Shown here piece after piece: positions 17,491 to 26,886 of a DNA stretch of 52,039 nt. The notes beneath the pieces are model-generated. The model did no database searches. It was given only the letters and a program-made list of their open reading frames with translations, and was not told the origin of the DNA. The position numbers were made by a program, and so were the translations under genes. Location of the stretch: the NCBI RefSeq assembly GCF_902506575.1, contig NZ_LR732544.1, positions 4,681,304 through 4,733,342 of the forward strand, read 5' to 3'. Source of the DNA: Streptomyces mexicanus (lineage in GTDB: Bacteria; Actinomycetota; Actinomycetes; Streptomycetales; Streptomycetaceae). How positions within the stretch are numbered: the stretch's first letter is position 1; every line of letters starts with the position of its first letter.

Positions 17491-19110
17491 ATGCGGGCAG
17501 CTGCGCGCGCCGCGTGGGCCGCCGGTGCGGTGGCGGCCGTGCTGGCGCTTGCCGCCTGCGGGAGCGGGGCGGGGCCGGCGGGCGGGAGCGTGCTCAGCTC
17601 CTCCTGGGGCGACCCGCAGAACCCGCTGGAGCCGGCCAACACCAACGAGGTGCAGGGCGGCAAGGTGCTCGACATGATCTTCCGCGGGCTCAAGCGGTAC
17701 AACCCGCGCACCGCCAAGGCCGAGAACATGCTCGCCGAGAAGATCGAGACCACCGACTCGCGCACCTACACCATCACCGTCAAGCCCGGCTGGCGCTTCA
17801 GCAACGGCGAACCCGTCACCGCCCGCTCCTTCGTGGACGCCTGGAACTACGGCGCGAGCCTGCGCAACAACCAGAAGAACGCCTACTTCTTCGGCTACAT
17901 CGAGGGCTACGACAAGGTCCACCCCGCAAGCGGCACCCAGAGCGCCGACACCCTCTCCGGGCTGAAGGTCACCGGTCCGCGGACCTTCACCGTCCGGCTC
18001 TCCCAGGCGTTCTCCTCCTTCCCCGACACCCTCGGCTACGCCGCCTTCGCCCCGCTGCCCCGGGCGTTCTTCACCCACCACAAGGACTGGCTGGACAAGC
18101 CGATCGGGAACGGCCCGTACACCATCGCGTCGTACACCAAGGGCGCCCAGATGTACCTGAAGAAGTGGGACGCCTACCCCGGGCCCGACAAGGCGCGCAA
18201 CGACGGCGTCACGCTGATGGTGTACACCGACAGCAACACCGCCTACACCGACGTGCTGGCCGGCAACCTCGACCTGGTCGACGACATCCCCGCCACCCAG
18301 CTGAAGAACGTCCGGTCCGACCTGAGCGGCCGGTACATCAACAGCCCCGCCGGCATCCTGCAGACCCTCGCGTTCCCGTTCTACGACAAGGCGTGGAACA
18401 CCGACGGCGCCCGCAAGGTGCGCACCGGCCTGTCCATGGCCATCGACCGGGCGCAGATCACCCGGACCCTCTTCCGGGGCACCCGCACCCCGGCCACCGA
18501 CTGGACCTCACCCGTCCTCGGCACGGACGGCGGCTACCAGGCCGGGCTGTGCGGCCGGGCCTGCGAGTACCACCCGGCCGAGGCCAGACGGCTCGTCCGG
18601 GAGGGCGGCGGGCTGCCCGGCGGCCAGGTGCGCATCACGTACAACGCCGACACCGGCTCGCACAAGGAGTGGGTGGACGCGGTGTGCAACTCCATCAACA
18701 ACGCGCTCGGCGACGACCACGCCTGCGTCGGCAACCCGGTCGGCACCTTCGCCGACTTCCGCAACCAGATCGCCCGGCACCGCCTGAAGGGCCCGTTCCG
18801 GGCCGGCTGGCAGATGGACTACCCGCTCATCCAGAACTTCCTCCAGCCGCTCTACTACACGAACGCCTCCTCCAACGACGGCAAGTGGTCGAACCCGCAG
18901 TTCGACCGCCTGGTCGACCGGGCCAACGCCGAAACCGACCACACCACGGCGATCCGGCTGTTCCAGCAGGCCGAGCGCGTCGTCAGGGACAACATGGCCG
19001 CCATCCCGCTGTGGTACCAGAACGGCAGCGCCGGCTACACCGACCGGCTGCACGACGTGGCGCTCAACCCCTTCAGCGTCCCCGTCTACGACGAGATCAG
19101 GGTCGGCTGA
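17491..19110 (+). CDS. Oligopeptide-binding lipoprotein, operon 2
   Basis: This 539-residue SBP_bac_5 lipoprotein has a classical lipobox LAAC (Cys23). It is paralogous to the operon 1 binding protein: SSSWGDPQNPLEPANTNEVQGGKV and the WRFSNGEPVTARSFVDAWNYG segment align along its length. Start ATG 17491 follows GAGGAGG; longer upstream open sequence is antisense to the DinB-like gene and lacks the signal peptide. Cys pairs CGRAC and CNSINNALGDDHAC suggest disulfides in the mature protein. Only 6 bp separate it from its permease gene, unlike operon 1. Confidence 0.93.
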   Translation: MRAAARAAWAAGAVAAVLALAACGSGAGPAGGSVLSSSWGDPQNPLEPANTNEVQGGKVLDMIFRGLKRYNPRTAKAENMLAEKIETTDSRTYTITVKPGWRFSNGEPVTARSFVDAWNYGASLRNNQKNAYFFGYIEGYDKVHPASGTQSADTLSGLKVTGPRTFTVRLSQAFSSFPDTLGYAAFAPLPRAFFTHHKDWLDKPIGNGPYTIASYTKGAQMYLKKWDAYPGPDKARNDGVTLMVYTDSNTAYTDVLAGNLDLVDDIPATQLKNVRSDLSGRYINSPAGILQTLAFPFYDKAWNTDGARKVRTGLSMAIDRAQITRTLFRGTRTPATDWTSPVLGTDGGYQAGLCGRACEYHPAEARRLVREGGGLPGGQVRITYNADTGSHKEWVDAVCNSINNALGDDHACVGNPVGTFADFRNQIARHRLKGPFRAGWQMDYPLIQNFLQPLYYTNASSNDGKWSNPQFDRLVDRANAETDHTTAIRLFQQAERVVRDNMAAIPLWYQNGSAGYTDRLHDVALNPFSVPVYDEIRVG

Positions 19111-19116
19111 GCCGCC

Positions 19117-20040
19117 ATGGGACGCTACGTCGCGCGGCGGCTGCTGCAGATGATCCCGGTGTTCGTCGGCGCCACCCTGCTGATCTTCCTGATGGTCAAC
19201 GTCATGGGCGACCCGGTGGCCGGCCTGTGCGGGGAACGCGCCTGCGACACCGCCACCGCCGCCCAGCTCAAGCGGGAGTTCGGCCTCGACAAGCCGGTGT
19301 GGCAGCAGTACGCGACCTACATGGGCAACGTCTTCACCGGCGACTTCGGCACCGCGTTCAACGGCCAGCCCGTCCTGGAGCTGATGTCCACGGCGTTCCC
19401 GGTCACCATCCGGCTCACGCTCGTCGCCATCGTCCTCGAAGTCGTCGTCGGCGTCGCCCTGGGCGTGGTGACCGGGCTGCGCCGGGGCCGGCCCGTCGAC
19501 ACCGCCGTGCTGCTGGCCACCCTCGTCGTCATCGCCGTGCCCACCTTCGTCACCGGGCTGCTGCTGCAACTGCTGCTCGGCGTGAAGTGGGGCTGGGTCA
19601 GACCGTCGGTGCCGCCGCAGGCCACCCTCGACCAGCTCATCCTGCCCGGCCTGGTTCTCGCCTCCGTCTCGCTGGCCTACGTCACCCGCCTGACCCGGAC
19701 CTCGCTGGCGGAGAACCGGCGCGCCGACTACGTGCGCACCGCCGTCGCCAAGGGCCTGCCCCGCCGCCGCGTGGTCGTCCGGCACCTGCTGCGCAACTCG
19801 CTCATCCCCGTGGTCACCTTCATCGGCACCGACATCGGCGCGCTGATGGGCGGCGCCATCGTCACCGAGCGCATCTTCAACATCCACGGCGTCGGCTACC
19901 AGCTCTACCAGGGCATCCTGCGCCAGAACACCCAGACCGTCGTCGGCTTCGTCACCGTCCTCGTGCTGGTCTTCCTGGTCGCCAACCTGCTCGTGGACCT
20001 GCTGTACGCCGTCCTCGACCCCCGGATCCGCTATGCCTGA
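19117..20040 (+). CDS. Oligopeptide ABC transporter permease (OppB type), operon 2
   Basis: This permease has 307 residues, the same length as its operon 1 paralogue, and shares LTRTSLAENRRADYVRTAVAKGLPRRR and the C-terminal DLLYAVLDPRIRYA. It has six membrane segments. The periplasmic loop has GLCGERACDTATAAQL, with two Cys absent from operon 1. The ribosome site is weak, which suggests translation coupled to the preceding stop. The stop overlaps the next start by 8 bp (ATGCCTGA). Confidence 0.94.
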   Translation: MGRYVARRLLQMIPVFVGATLLIFLMVNVMGDPVAGLCGERACDTATAAQLKREFGLDKPVWQQYATYMGNVFTGDFGTAFNGQPVLELMSTAFPVTIRLTLVAIVLEVVVGVALGVVTGLRRGRPVDTAVLLATLVVIAVPTFVTGLLLQLLLGVKWGWVRPSVPPQATLDQLILPGLVLASVSLAYVTRLTRTSLAENRRADYVRTAVAKGLPRRRVVVRHLLRNSLIPVVTFIGTDIGALMGGAIVTERIFNIHGVGYQLYQGILRQNTQTVVGFVTVLVLVFLVANLLVDLLYAVLDPRIRYA

Positions 20041-21028
20041 CCAGCAGCCCTTCGAGCAGCCCGGCGAGCCCCGAGGCCCGGTCGCCGGCACCGGCACGGG
20101 CGGCGCCATGGACCTCGCGGCGAGCGAGGCGGCCGGCCTGGCGCCGGACCCGGGCGGCCCCGCCCCCGGCGGACCGGCCGGCCGCCCCCGCTCGCTGTGG
20201 TCCGACGCCTGGCACGACCTGCGCCGCAACCCCGTCTTCCTGCTCTCCGCCCTGGTGATCTGCTTCCTCATCCTGATCGCGCTGTGGCCGTCGCTGATCG
20301 CCCCCGGCAACCCCCTGCAGTGCGACCTGGCCCGCGCCCAGGACGGCCCGCGCCCCGGCCACCCCTTCGGCTACGACGGCCAGGGCTGCGACGTGTACAC
20401 CCGCACCGTGCACGGCGCCCGCGCCTCCGTCACGGTGGGCGTGTGCGCCACCCTCGGGGTCGCCGTCCTCGGCTCCGTCCTCGGCGGCCTCGCCGGGTTC
20501 TTCGGCGGGGCGTGGGACGCCGTCCTGTCCCGGATCACCGACATCTTCTTCGCCATCCCGGTCGTCCTCGGCGGACTGGTCCTGCTGTCCGTCATCACCA
20601 GCAGCACCGTCTGGCCGGTCGTCGGGTTCATCGTGCTGCTGGGCTGGCCGCAGATCTCCCGCATCGCGCGCGGCGCGGTCATCACCGCCAAGCAGCACGA
20701 CTACGTGCAGGCCGCCCGCGCCCTGGGCGCCTCCAACACCCGGATCCTGCTGCGCCACATCGCGCCCAACGCGGTCGCCCCGGTGATCGTCGTCGCCACC
20801 ATCGCGCTGGGCACGTACATCGCGCTGGAGGCCACCTTGTCCTTCCTCGGCGTCGGACTGAAACCGCCCAGCGTGTCCTGGGGCATCGAGATCTCCGCCG
20901 CCTCGCCCTACGTCCGCAACGCCCCGCACGCGCTGCTGTGGCCCGCCGGGGCCCTGGCGGTCACCGTGCTGGCGTTCATCATGCTCGGCGACGCGGTGCG
21001 CGACGCCCTGGACCCGAAGCTGAGGTGA
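20033..21028 (+). CDS. Oligopeptide ABC transporter permease (OppC type), operon 2
   Basis: This 331-residue protein has a Pro/Gly/Glu-rich cytoplasmic N-terminus of about 55 residues before WSDAWHDLRRNPVFLLSAL. Six membrane segments and the EAA loop DYVQAARALGASNTRILLRHIAPN follow. The loop HPFGYDGQGCDVYTRTVHGARAS matches DppC. An internal ATG at 20108 would give a shorter N-terminus, but the overlap start at 20033 mirrors operon 1. The stop overlaps the next gene as GTGA. Confidence 0.93.
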   Translation: MPDQQPFEQPGEPRGPVAGTGTGGAMDLAASEAAGLAPDPGGPAPGGPAGRPRSLWSDAWHDLRRNPVFLLSALVICFLILIALWPSLIAPGNPLQCDLARAQDGPRPGHPFGYDGQGCDVYTRTVHGARASVTVGVCATLGVAVLGSVLGGLAGFFGGAWDAVLSRITDIFFAIPVVLGGLVLLSVITSSTVWPVVGFIVLLGWPQISRIARGAVITAKQHDYVQAARALGASNTRILLRHIAPNAVAPVIVVATIALGTYIALEATLSFLGVGLKPPSVSWGIEISAASPYVRNAPHALLWPAGALAVTVLAFIMLGDAVRDALDPKLR

Positions 21029-22044
21029 CGCACGGCGTGCTGCTCGAAGTCAGCGACCTGCACGTGGAGTTCCGCACCCGGGACGGCGTCGCCCACGCCG
21101 TCAACGGGGTCAGCTACGCCGTCGACGCCGGCCAGACGCTCGCCGTGCTCGGCGAGTCCGGCTCCGGCAAGTCCGTCACCGCCCAGGCGATCATGGGCAT
21201 CCTCGACATGCCGCCGGGCCGCATCACCGGCGGCCGGGTGCTCTTCCGGGGCCGGGACCTGCTCACGCTCAAGGAGGAGGAGCGGCGGCGGATCCGGGGC
21301 GCGGGCCTGGCCATGATCTTCCAGGACGCGCTGTCCGCGCTGAACCCGGTGATGACCGTCGGCGACCAGCTCGGCGAGATGTTCGTCGTGCACCGGGGCG
21401 CCTCCCGGCGCGCGGCGCGGGCGCGGGCGGTGGAGCTGATGGAGCGGGTGCGCATCCCGGCCGCCGCCCAGCGCGTGCGCGACTACCCGCACCAGTTCTC
21501 CGGCGGGATGCGCCAGCGCATCATGATCGCCATGGCGCTGGCGCTGGAGCCGGACCTGATCATCGCCGACGAGCCGACCACGGCCCTGGACGTGACCGTC
21601 CAGGCCCAGGTGATGGACCTGCTGGCGGAACTCCGCCGCGAGTACGACATGGGCCTGATCCTGATCACCCACGACCTGGGGGTGGTCGCGGACGTCGCGG
21701 ACAAGATCGCGGTGATGTACGCGGGCCGGATCGTGGAGCAGGCGCCCGTGCACGAGCTGTACCGGCGCCCCGCCCACCCCTACACCCGCGGCCTGCTGGA
21801 GTCCATCCCGCGCCTGGACCACAAGGGCCGGGAGCTGTACGCGATCAAGGGGCTGCCGCCCAGCCTCACCCGCATCCCGCCCGGCTGCGCCTTCCACCCG
21901 CGCTGCCCGATGGCCCGCGAGGTGTGCCGCACGGACGTGCCGCCGCTGTACGAGGTCTCGCCGACGCGGGGCAGCGCCTGCCACTTCTGGAGGGAGTGCC
22001 TGGATGGCCACGCCGTCGACGGCCCCGACCGCGCCCGCGCCTGA
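21025..22044 (+). CDS. Oligopeptide ABC transporter ATPase (OppD type), operon 2
   Basis: This 339-residue ATPase starts at GTG 21025, which overlaps the permease stop (GTGA). It begins VTHGVLLEVSDLHVEF. Walker A is GESGSGKSVTAQ, signature SGGMRQR, Walker B DLIIADEPTTALD, with C-terminal HPYTRGLLESIPRL and the Cys block GCAFHPRCPMAREVC. It is very close to the operon 1 ATPase throughout. The open frame extends upstream only as a shadow of the permease gene. Confidence 0.93.
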   Translation: MTHGVLLEVSDLHVEFRTRDGVAHAVNGVSYAVDAGQTLAVLGESGSGKSVTAQAIMGILDMPPGRITGGRVLFRGRDLLTLKEEERRRIRGAGLAMIFQDALSALNPVMTVGDQLGEMFVVHRGASRRAARARAVELMERVRIPAAAQRVRDYPHQFSGGMRQRIMIAMALALEPDLIIADEPTTALDVTVQAQVMDLLAELRREYDMGLILITHDLGVVADVADKIAVMYAGRIVEQAPVHELYRRPAHPYTRGLLESIPRLDHKGRELYAIKGLPPSLTRIPPGCAFHPRCPMAREVCRTDVPPLYEVSPTRGSACHFWRECLDGHAVDGPDRARA

Positions 22045-23176
22045 GCCGATCCTCGAGGTCCGCGGACTGGTCAAGCACTATCCGCTCACCCGGGGCGTGG
22101 TGTTCCGCAAGCAGATCGGCGCGGTGAAGGCCGTCGACGGCGTCGACTTCGTCCTCGGCCGGGGCGAGACGCTGGGCATCGTCGGCGAGTCCGGCTGCGG
22201 CAAGTCCACCGTCGCCCGGCTGCTGTGCCACCTGGAGCAGCCGACGGCGGGCGAGATCCGCTACCGGGGCGAGGACATCACCAAGCTGTCCGGCAAGGCC
22301 CTGAAGGCGGTGCGCCGCAACATCCAGATGGTGTTCCAGGACCCGTACACCTCGCTCAACCCGCGTATGACGGTGGGCGACATCATCGGCGAGCCGTACG
22401 AGATCCACTCCGAGGTGGCGCCCAAGGGCGACAGGCGCAGGAGGGTCCAGGAACTGCTGGACGTCGTCGGCCTCAATCCGGAGTACGTCAACCGCTACCC
22501 GCACCAGTTCTCCGGCGGTCAGCGCCAGCGCATCGGCATCGCGCGCGGGCTGGCCCTGCGCCCGGAGATCATCGTCGCGGACGAGCCGGTCTCGGCGCTG
22601 GACGTGTCGGTGCAGGCGCAGGTGATCAACCTCATGGAGCGGCTGCAGGCGGAGTTCGACCTGTCCTACGTCTTCATCGCGCACGACCTGTCCGTCGTCC
22701 GGCACATCTCCGACCGGGTGGCGGTGATGTACCTGGGGCGGATCGTGGAGACCGGCACCGACGAGCAGATCTACGAGCACGCCACCCACCCCTACACCCA
22801 GGCGCTGCTGTCGGCGGTGCCGGGGCCCGACCCGCAGGCGCGCGAGCGGCGCGAGCGGATCGTCCTGAGCGGTGACGTGCCCTCCCCGGCCGACATCCCC
22901 TCCGGCTGCCGCTTCCGCACCCGCTGCTTCAAGGCGCAGGAGCGCTGCGCGGTGGAGGTCCCGCTGCTGGCGGTGCCCGAGGAGTTCCGGCACACCGGCG
23001 GCCCGGCCGCCCACGACTCGGCGTGCCACTTCGCGGCGGAGCGGCAGGCGGTGCGGCCGAAGGGGCGCGAGCAGGCGGGGGAGCACAAGGGGGCGAGGGA
23101 GCCCGAGGGGCGCGAGGAGGCGGGGCGGCCCGAGCCGCGCGACGCCGACGGGCACAACGCCACGAACGCCTCGTAG
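22004..23176 (+). CDS. Oligopeptide ABC transporter ATPase (OppF type), operon 2
   Basis: This 390-residue ATPase has Walker A GESGCGKSTVAR, signature SGGQRQR, Walker B IIVADEPVSALD and HPYTQALLSAVPGPDP. The start at ATG 22004 lies 41 bp inside the preceding gene and has GGAGGGAG upstream. The C-terminal 35-40 residues are a charged tail rich in Glu, Gly, Arg and Lys (KGREQAGEHKGAREPEG) that the operon 1 paralogue lacks. The tail is probably disordered. A strong terminator lies 100 bp downstream. Confidence 0.93.
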   Translation: MATPSTAPTAPAPEPILEVRGLVKHYPLTRGVVFRKQIGAVKAVDGVDFVLGRGETLGIVGESGCGKSTVARLLCHLEQPTAGEIRYRGEDITKLSGKALKAVRRNIQMVFQDPYTSLNPRMTVGDIIGEPYEIHSEVAPKGDRRRRVQELLDVVGLNPEYVNRYPHQFSGGQRQRIGIARGLALRPEIIVADEPVSALDVSVQAQVINLMERLQAEFDLSYVFIAHDLSVVRHISDRVAVMYLGRIVETGTDEQIYEHATHPYTQALLSAVPGPDPQARERRERIVLSGDVPSPADIPSGCRFRTRCFKAQERCAVEVPLLAVPEEFRHTGGPAAHDSACHFAAERQAVRPKGREQAGEHKGAREPEGREEAGRPEPRDADGHNATNAS

Positions 23177-23273
23177 GGCCGCCGTGTCCGTTAACGCGCG
23201 GGCAACTTGATGGAAGCGGCGCCGATATGTGCACGCGGCACACTGGAGGACGTACGGCCGTGCGGGTGCCGTG

Positions 23274-23309
23274 GACGGGCCGGGGCGCGCCATGCCGCCC
23301 CGGCCCGTC
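23274..23309. terminator. Bidirectional hairpin terminator
   Basis: Perfect 14-bp inverted repeat GACGGGCCGGGGCG / CGCCCCGGCCCGTC with an 8-nt loop, between the convergent operon 2 and the prolyl oligopeptidase gene. Confidence 0.8.
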
Positions 23310-23357
23310 GTGTCCGCCGGCCACCCGTCCGTGGCCGTCACGCCTCGGGCCGCACCG

Positions 23358-25481
23358 CTACGCCAGGCCCAGGGACCGCTTGAGGAAGTCGACCTGGAGC
23401 AGCAGCAGGTTCTCCGCGACCTGCTCCTGCGGGGTCATGTGGGTGACCCCGGACAGCGGCAGCACCTCGTGCGGGCGACCGGCGGCGAGCAGGGCGGAGG
23501 ACAGCCTCAGGGCGTGGGCGACGACCACGTTGTCGTCGGCGAGGCCGTGCACGATCATCAGCGGCCGGTGCGGCTCGGCGGGCGCGGACAGACCGGTGTC
23601 GGTGACGAGGGAGTTCTTCGCGTACGTCTCCGGGTGCGCGGCCGGGTCGCCCAGGTACCGCTCGGTGTAGTGGGTGTCGTACAGGCGCCAGTCGGTGACC
23701 GGGGCGCCCGCGATGCCCGCGTGGAAGACGTCGGGGCGGCGCAGCACGGCCAGCGCGGCGAGGTAGCCGCCGTAGGACCAGCCGCGGACGGCCACCCGGT
23801 CCAGGTCGAGCGGATAGGTCTTCGCGAGGTCGTGCAGGGCCTCGATCTGGTCTTCCAGGGTGACCGTGAAGTCGTGGTGGACGGCCTTCTCCCAGGCGGG
23901 GGAGCGGCCGGGGGTGCCGCGTCCGTCGGCGACGACCACCGCGAAGCCCTGGTCGGCGAACCACTGGGAGGTCAGGTGCGCGTTGTGCGCGGCGAGCACC
24001 CGGGGGCCGTGCGGGCCGCCGTAGGGGTCGAGGAGGACGGGCAGGGCAGTGGAGGTGTCATGGGGGTAGTCCGTAGGCATAAGCACGGCGCACGGGATTT
24101 TCCGTGCGCCCCCCTGGGTGAGGGTCACCCGCGGGGTCAGACCGGGATCTTCCGCCCGGGAGGCGATGATCGCCGTCTGCTTGCCGCCCTGCAGCACCCT
24201 CACCCGCGCACCCGGCCGGTCCGGGGTGGCGGACACCAGGACGGTCACGCCCCCGGCGCGCACCGCGGAGTGCACGCCCGCCTCCTGGCTCACCCGCTCC
24301 ACGCCCAGCTCGTTGACGCGGTAGACGTGCACCTCGCCGATCTCCGCCTCGGCCGCCTCCGCGCCCGCCGAGGCGGAGACCAGCACGTCGTCGTCCGACA
24401 CGTCCAGCACCGCGCGGACGTGCAACTGCGGCCCGGTCAGCGGCCGTTCACCGACCGCCAGCACCCGCGCGCCGCCTTCGTCCGCGATCCGCACCAGCTG
24501 ACCGGACGGGCTCCAGCACGGCACACCGGGGAAAAGATCAAGCCAAGTTGGATCTTCGTCGGCGTGCACCATGCGGGTCGTCCCCGCGTCCGGGTCCACG
24601 GCCAGGTACAGCTGGCTGCGCTGGTCCCGCGCCTGCACGAGCAGCAGCGGCGCCCCCGCCTGTGACCAGTGCACACGGGCGAGATACGGGTAGCGCTCCC
24701 GGTCCCAGACGACCTCCGTGCGCGCCCCGTCGAGGCCGATCACGAACAGCCGCACGTCCGCGTTGGCGGTGCCGGCGGCCGGGTAGCGGACGTGAGCCGG
24801 CTCACGTCCGGGCTGCGCGGGATCGGAGATCCACCACTGCCCCACCGGCGCGTCGTCCGCCCGCGCCACCAGCAGCCGGTCCGACTCCGGCGCCCACCAG
24901 AAGCCCCGTGCGCGGCCCATCTCCTCCGCCGCGACGAACTCGGCGAGTCCGTACGTCACGGACTGCTCCTCCGGCTCGGCGAGCGCCCGGTCGCCGTCGC
25001 CCTCGGCGCCCACCACGCGCAGGGCGCCGCCGGTGACGTAGGCGATGTGCCGCCCGTCCGGGGACGGGCGCGGGTCGATCACCGGCCCGGGCACGCGCAG
25101 TTCACGCGTGGTGCCGGCCCGCAGTTCGGCCGTGAAGAGCCGCCCGGAGAGCGCGAAGGAGGCCAACTCGACGGCTGCGTCGGTGGCGTAGCCGACGATC
25201 CCGGCGCCGCCCTCGCGGCTGCGCTCACGGCGTGCGCGCTCCTCGGGCGAGAGGTCCTCCGCGGCGCCGCCGAGGAGGGCGCGCGGGTCCGCGGCCAGGC
25301 GCTCGGTGCGGTCGTCCAGGTCCAGGGTCCACAGCGCGTGCGCGCGGTCCGTGCCGGAGCCGGAGCGCAGGAACACGACGCGCGAGGCGTCGGGAGCCAC
25401 GGTGAACGCGCGGGGCGCGCCGAGCGTGAACCGCTGGGTGCGCGCGTGCCGTCGGGGGAAGGAGACAGGCTCGGTCGTCAT
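23358..25481 (-). CDS. S9 family prolyl oligopeptidase / dipeptidyl-peptidase IV-like
   Basis: This 707-residue serine peptidase has an N-terminal beta-propeller (about residues 40-430) and a C-terminal alpha/beta-hydrolase domain. The catalytic triad is visible as Ser in GWSYGGY, Asp in HGLADDNV and His in SGVTHMTP. There is no signal peptide, so it probably cleaves short peptides in the cytoplasm, which would fit with the neighbouring peptide importers. Start ATG 25481 (MTTEPVSFPRRHARTQRF) is chosen. The 90-residue upstream extension lacks family similarity and would cover the promoter region. Confidence 0.92.
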   Translation of the reverse strand: MTTEPVSFPRRHARTQRFTLGAPRAFTVAPDASRVVFLRSGSGTDRAHALWTLDLDDRTERLAADPRALLGGAAEDLSPEERARRERSREGGAGIVGYATDAAVELASFALSGRLFTAELRAGTTRELRVPGPVIDPRPSPDGRHIAYVTGGALRVVGAEGDGDRALAEPEEQSVTYGLAEFVAAEEMGRARGFWWAPESDRLLVARADDAPVGQWWISDPAQPGREPAHVRYPAAGTANADVRLFVIGLDGARTEVVWDRERYPYLARVHWSQAGAPLLLVQARDQRSQLYLAVDPDAGTTRMVHADEDPTWLDLFPGVPCWSPSGQLVRIADEGGARVLAVGERPLTGPQLHVRAVLDVSDDDVLVSASAGAEAAEAEIGEVHVYRVNELGVERVSQEAGVHSAVRAGGVTVLVSATPDRPGARVRVLQGGKQTAIIASRAEDPGLTPRVTLTQGGARKIPCAVLMPTDYPHDTSTALPVLLDPYGGPHGPRVLAAHNAHLTSQWFADQGFAVVVADGRGTPGRSPAWEKAVHHDFTVTLEDQIEALHDLAKTYPLDLDRVAVRGWSYGGYLAALAVLRRPDVFHAGIAGAPVTDWRLYDTHYTERYLGDPAAHPETYAKNSLVTDTGLSAPAEPHRPLMIVHGLADDNVVVAHALRLSSALLAAGRPHEVLPLSGVTHMTPQEQVAENLLLLQVDFLKRSLGLA

Positions 25482-25692
25482 GCCCCGACCATATTGGCCA
25501 TGCGCCCCCTTGTGCGGCTGTGCGCGGGCCTGCGCGCAGGTGCGGATAGTTATGATCACTAGCGCATAGTGGGTATGAACGCACTGCCCGTTGTGTGGAT
25601 TTATCTGCTGCCCGTCCGTCTTCCAGTCCGTCCGACCAAGACCCCGACCCCCGACACCCCCCGCGTCCTGGGATCTTTGGAGGTGAGCCGCC

Positions 25693-25887
25693 GTGGCACT
25701 CTCGATTTCGGCGGTGGTGCTGCTGGCGATCATCGTCTTCCTGCTGATCAAGAAGTCCGGTCTGAAAGCCGGTCACGCGATCGTGTGCATGCTGCTGGGC
25801 TTCTACCTCGCCTCCTCGACGGTCGCCCCCACGATCAGCGAACTCACCACGAACATCGCGGGGATGATCGGCAGCATCAAGTTCTGA
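25693..25887 (+). CDS. Small conserved membrane protein (64 aa)
   Basis: The gene starts at GTG 25693 with a near-perfect Shine-Dalgarno GGAGGTGA six bases upstream, so it is very probably expressed strongly. The product is almost all membrane: one hydrophobic helix (residues 4-19, AVVLLAIIVFLLI), a Lys-Lys-Ser-Gly-Leu-Lys turn, then a second hydrophobic segment (25-45), and a polar tail ending SIKF. I do not recognise a domain. The strong translation signal and stand-alone position argue for a real small membrane protein, divergent from the oligopeptidase. Confidence 0.85.
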   Translation: MALSISAVVLLAIIVFLLIKKSGLKAGHAIVCMLLGFYLASSTVAPTISELTTNIAGMIGSIKF

Positions 25888-26001
25888 GCGCGGCCCCGCC
25901 CGGCCCGCCGCGTCCCGACCCGGACCCGCCCGGTCCGCCGCGCCCCGACCGGATGACCGGGGCGCGCGGGCGTCGGGGCCGGGCCTCGTAGGCTGGTACC
26001 C

Positions 26002-26886
26002 ATGACGGAACTGCCTGCTCGACGTCTGCTGCTGGTGCACGCGCACCCCGACGACGAGTCCATCAACAACGGCGTGACCATGGCCCGGTACGCGGCCGAA
26101 GGCGCCCTGGTGACCCTGGTGACCTGCACACTCGGGGAGCGGGGCGAGGTGATTCCGCCCGAGTTGCGGCATGTGGGCGGGGCCGCGCTGGGCGCCCACC
26201 GCCGGCAGGAACTCGCTGCGGCGATGCGCGAGCTGGGAGTCGAGGACGCCCGGCTGCTCGGCGGCGCCGGACGGTACCAGGACTCCGGGATGATGGGGCT
26301 GGCCGACAACGACGACCCGGACTGCCTGTGGCAGGCCGACCTCGACGAGGCCGCCGGGCACCTCGTCGCCGTCATCCGCGAGGTGCGGCCCCAGGTCCTC
26401 GTGACCTACGACGACAACGGCGGCTACGGGCACCCCGACCACATCAAGGCCCACCGCATCGCCATGCGCGCCGTGGACCTCGCCGCCGACCCCGCCGTGC
26501 GCCCCGACCTCGGCGCGCCCTGGGACGTCCCCCGGGTCTGCTGGAACCGGGTGCCGCGCTCCGTCGCCGAGGCCGCCTTCGCGCGGCTGCGCGAGGACCT
26601 GCCCGGCCTGCCCTTCGCCAAGTCCGCCACCGTGGACGACGTCCCCGGCGTCGTCGCCGACGAGCGGATCACGGTCCGGATCGAGGGCGATCGCCGCACC
26701 GCCGCCGCCAAGGCCGCCGCGATGCGCGCGCACGCCACCCAGATCGAGGTGGCCGAGCCCTGCTTCGCGCTCTCCAACGAACTCGCCCAGCCGCTGTTCA
26801 CCACCGAGTACTACGAGGTGGTGCGCGGACCGGGCGCCGAGGCGGACCTGACCGATCTGTTCGCCGGAATCGAGGGGGTCGCATGA
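26002..26886 (+). CDS. mshB: N-acetyl-GlcNAc-Ins deacetylase MshB (mycothiol biosynthesis)
   Basis: This 294-residue LmbE-family zinc deacetylase removes acetate from GlcNAc-inositol, the second dedicated step of mycothiol synthesis. The zinc motif AHPDDES (His15, Asp18) is at the N-terminus and the third ligand is in GGYGHPDHIKAH. The family-typical GERGEVIPPELRHVGG and ATQIEV segments are present. It is located as in mycobacteria (Rv1170) and followed by a membrane gene overlapping it by 4 bp (ATGA). An alternative, the conjugate amidase Mca, is less likely given the position and sequence. Confidence 0.93.
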   Translation: MTELPARRLLLVHAHPDDESINNGVTMARYAAEGALVTLVTCTLGERGEVIPPELRHVGGAALGAHRRQELAAAMRELGVEDARLLGGAGRYQDSGMMGLADNDDPDCLWQADLDEAAGHLVAVIREVRPQVLVTYDDNGGYGHPDHIKAHRIAMRAVDLAADPAVRPDLGAPWDVPRVCWNRVPRSVAEAAFARLREDLPGLPFAKSATVDDVPGVVADERITVRIEGDRRTAAAKAAAMRAHATQIEVAEPCFALSNELAQPLFTTEYYEVVRGPGAEADLTDLFAGIEGVA

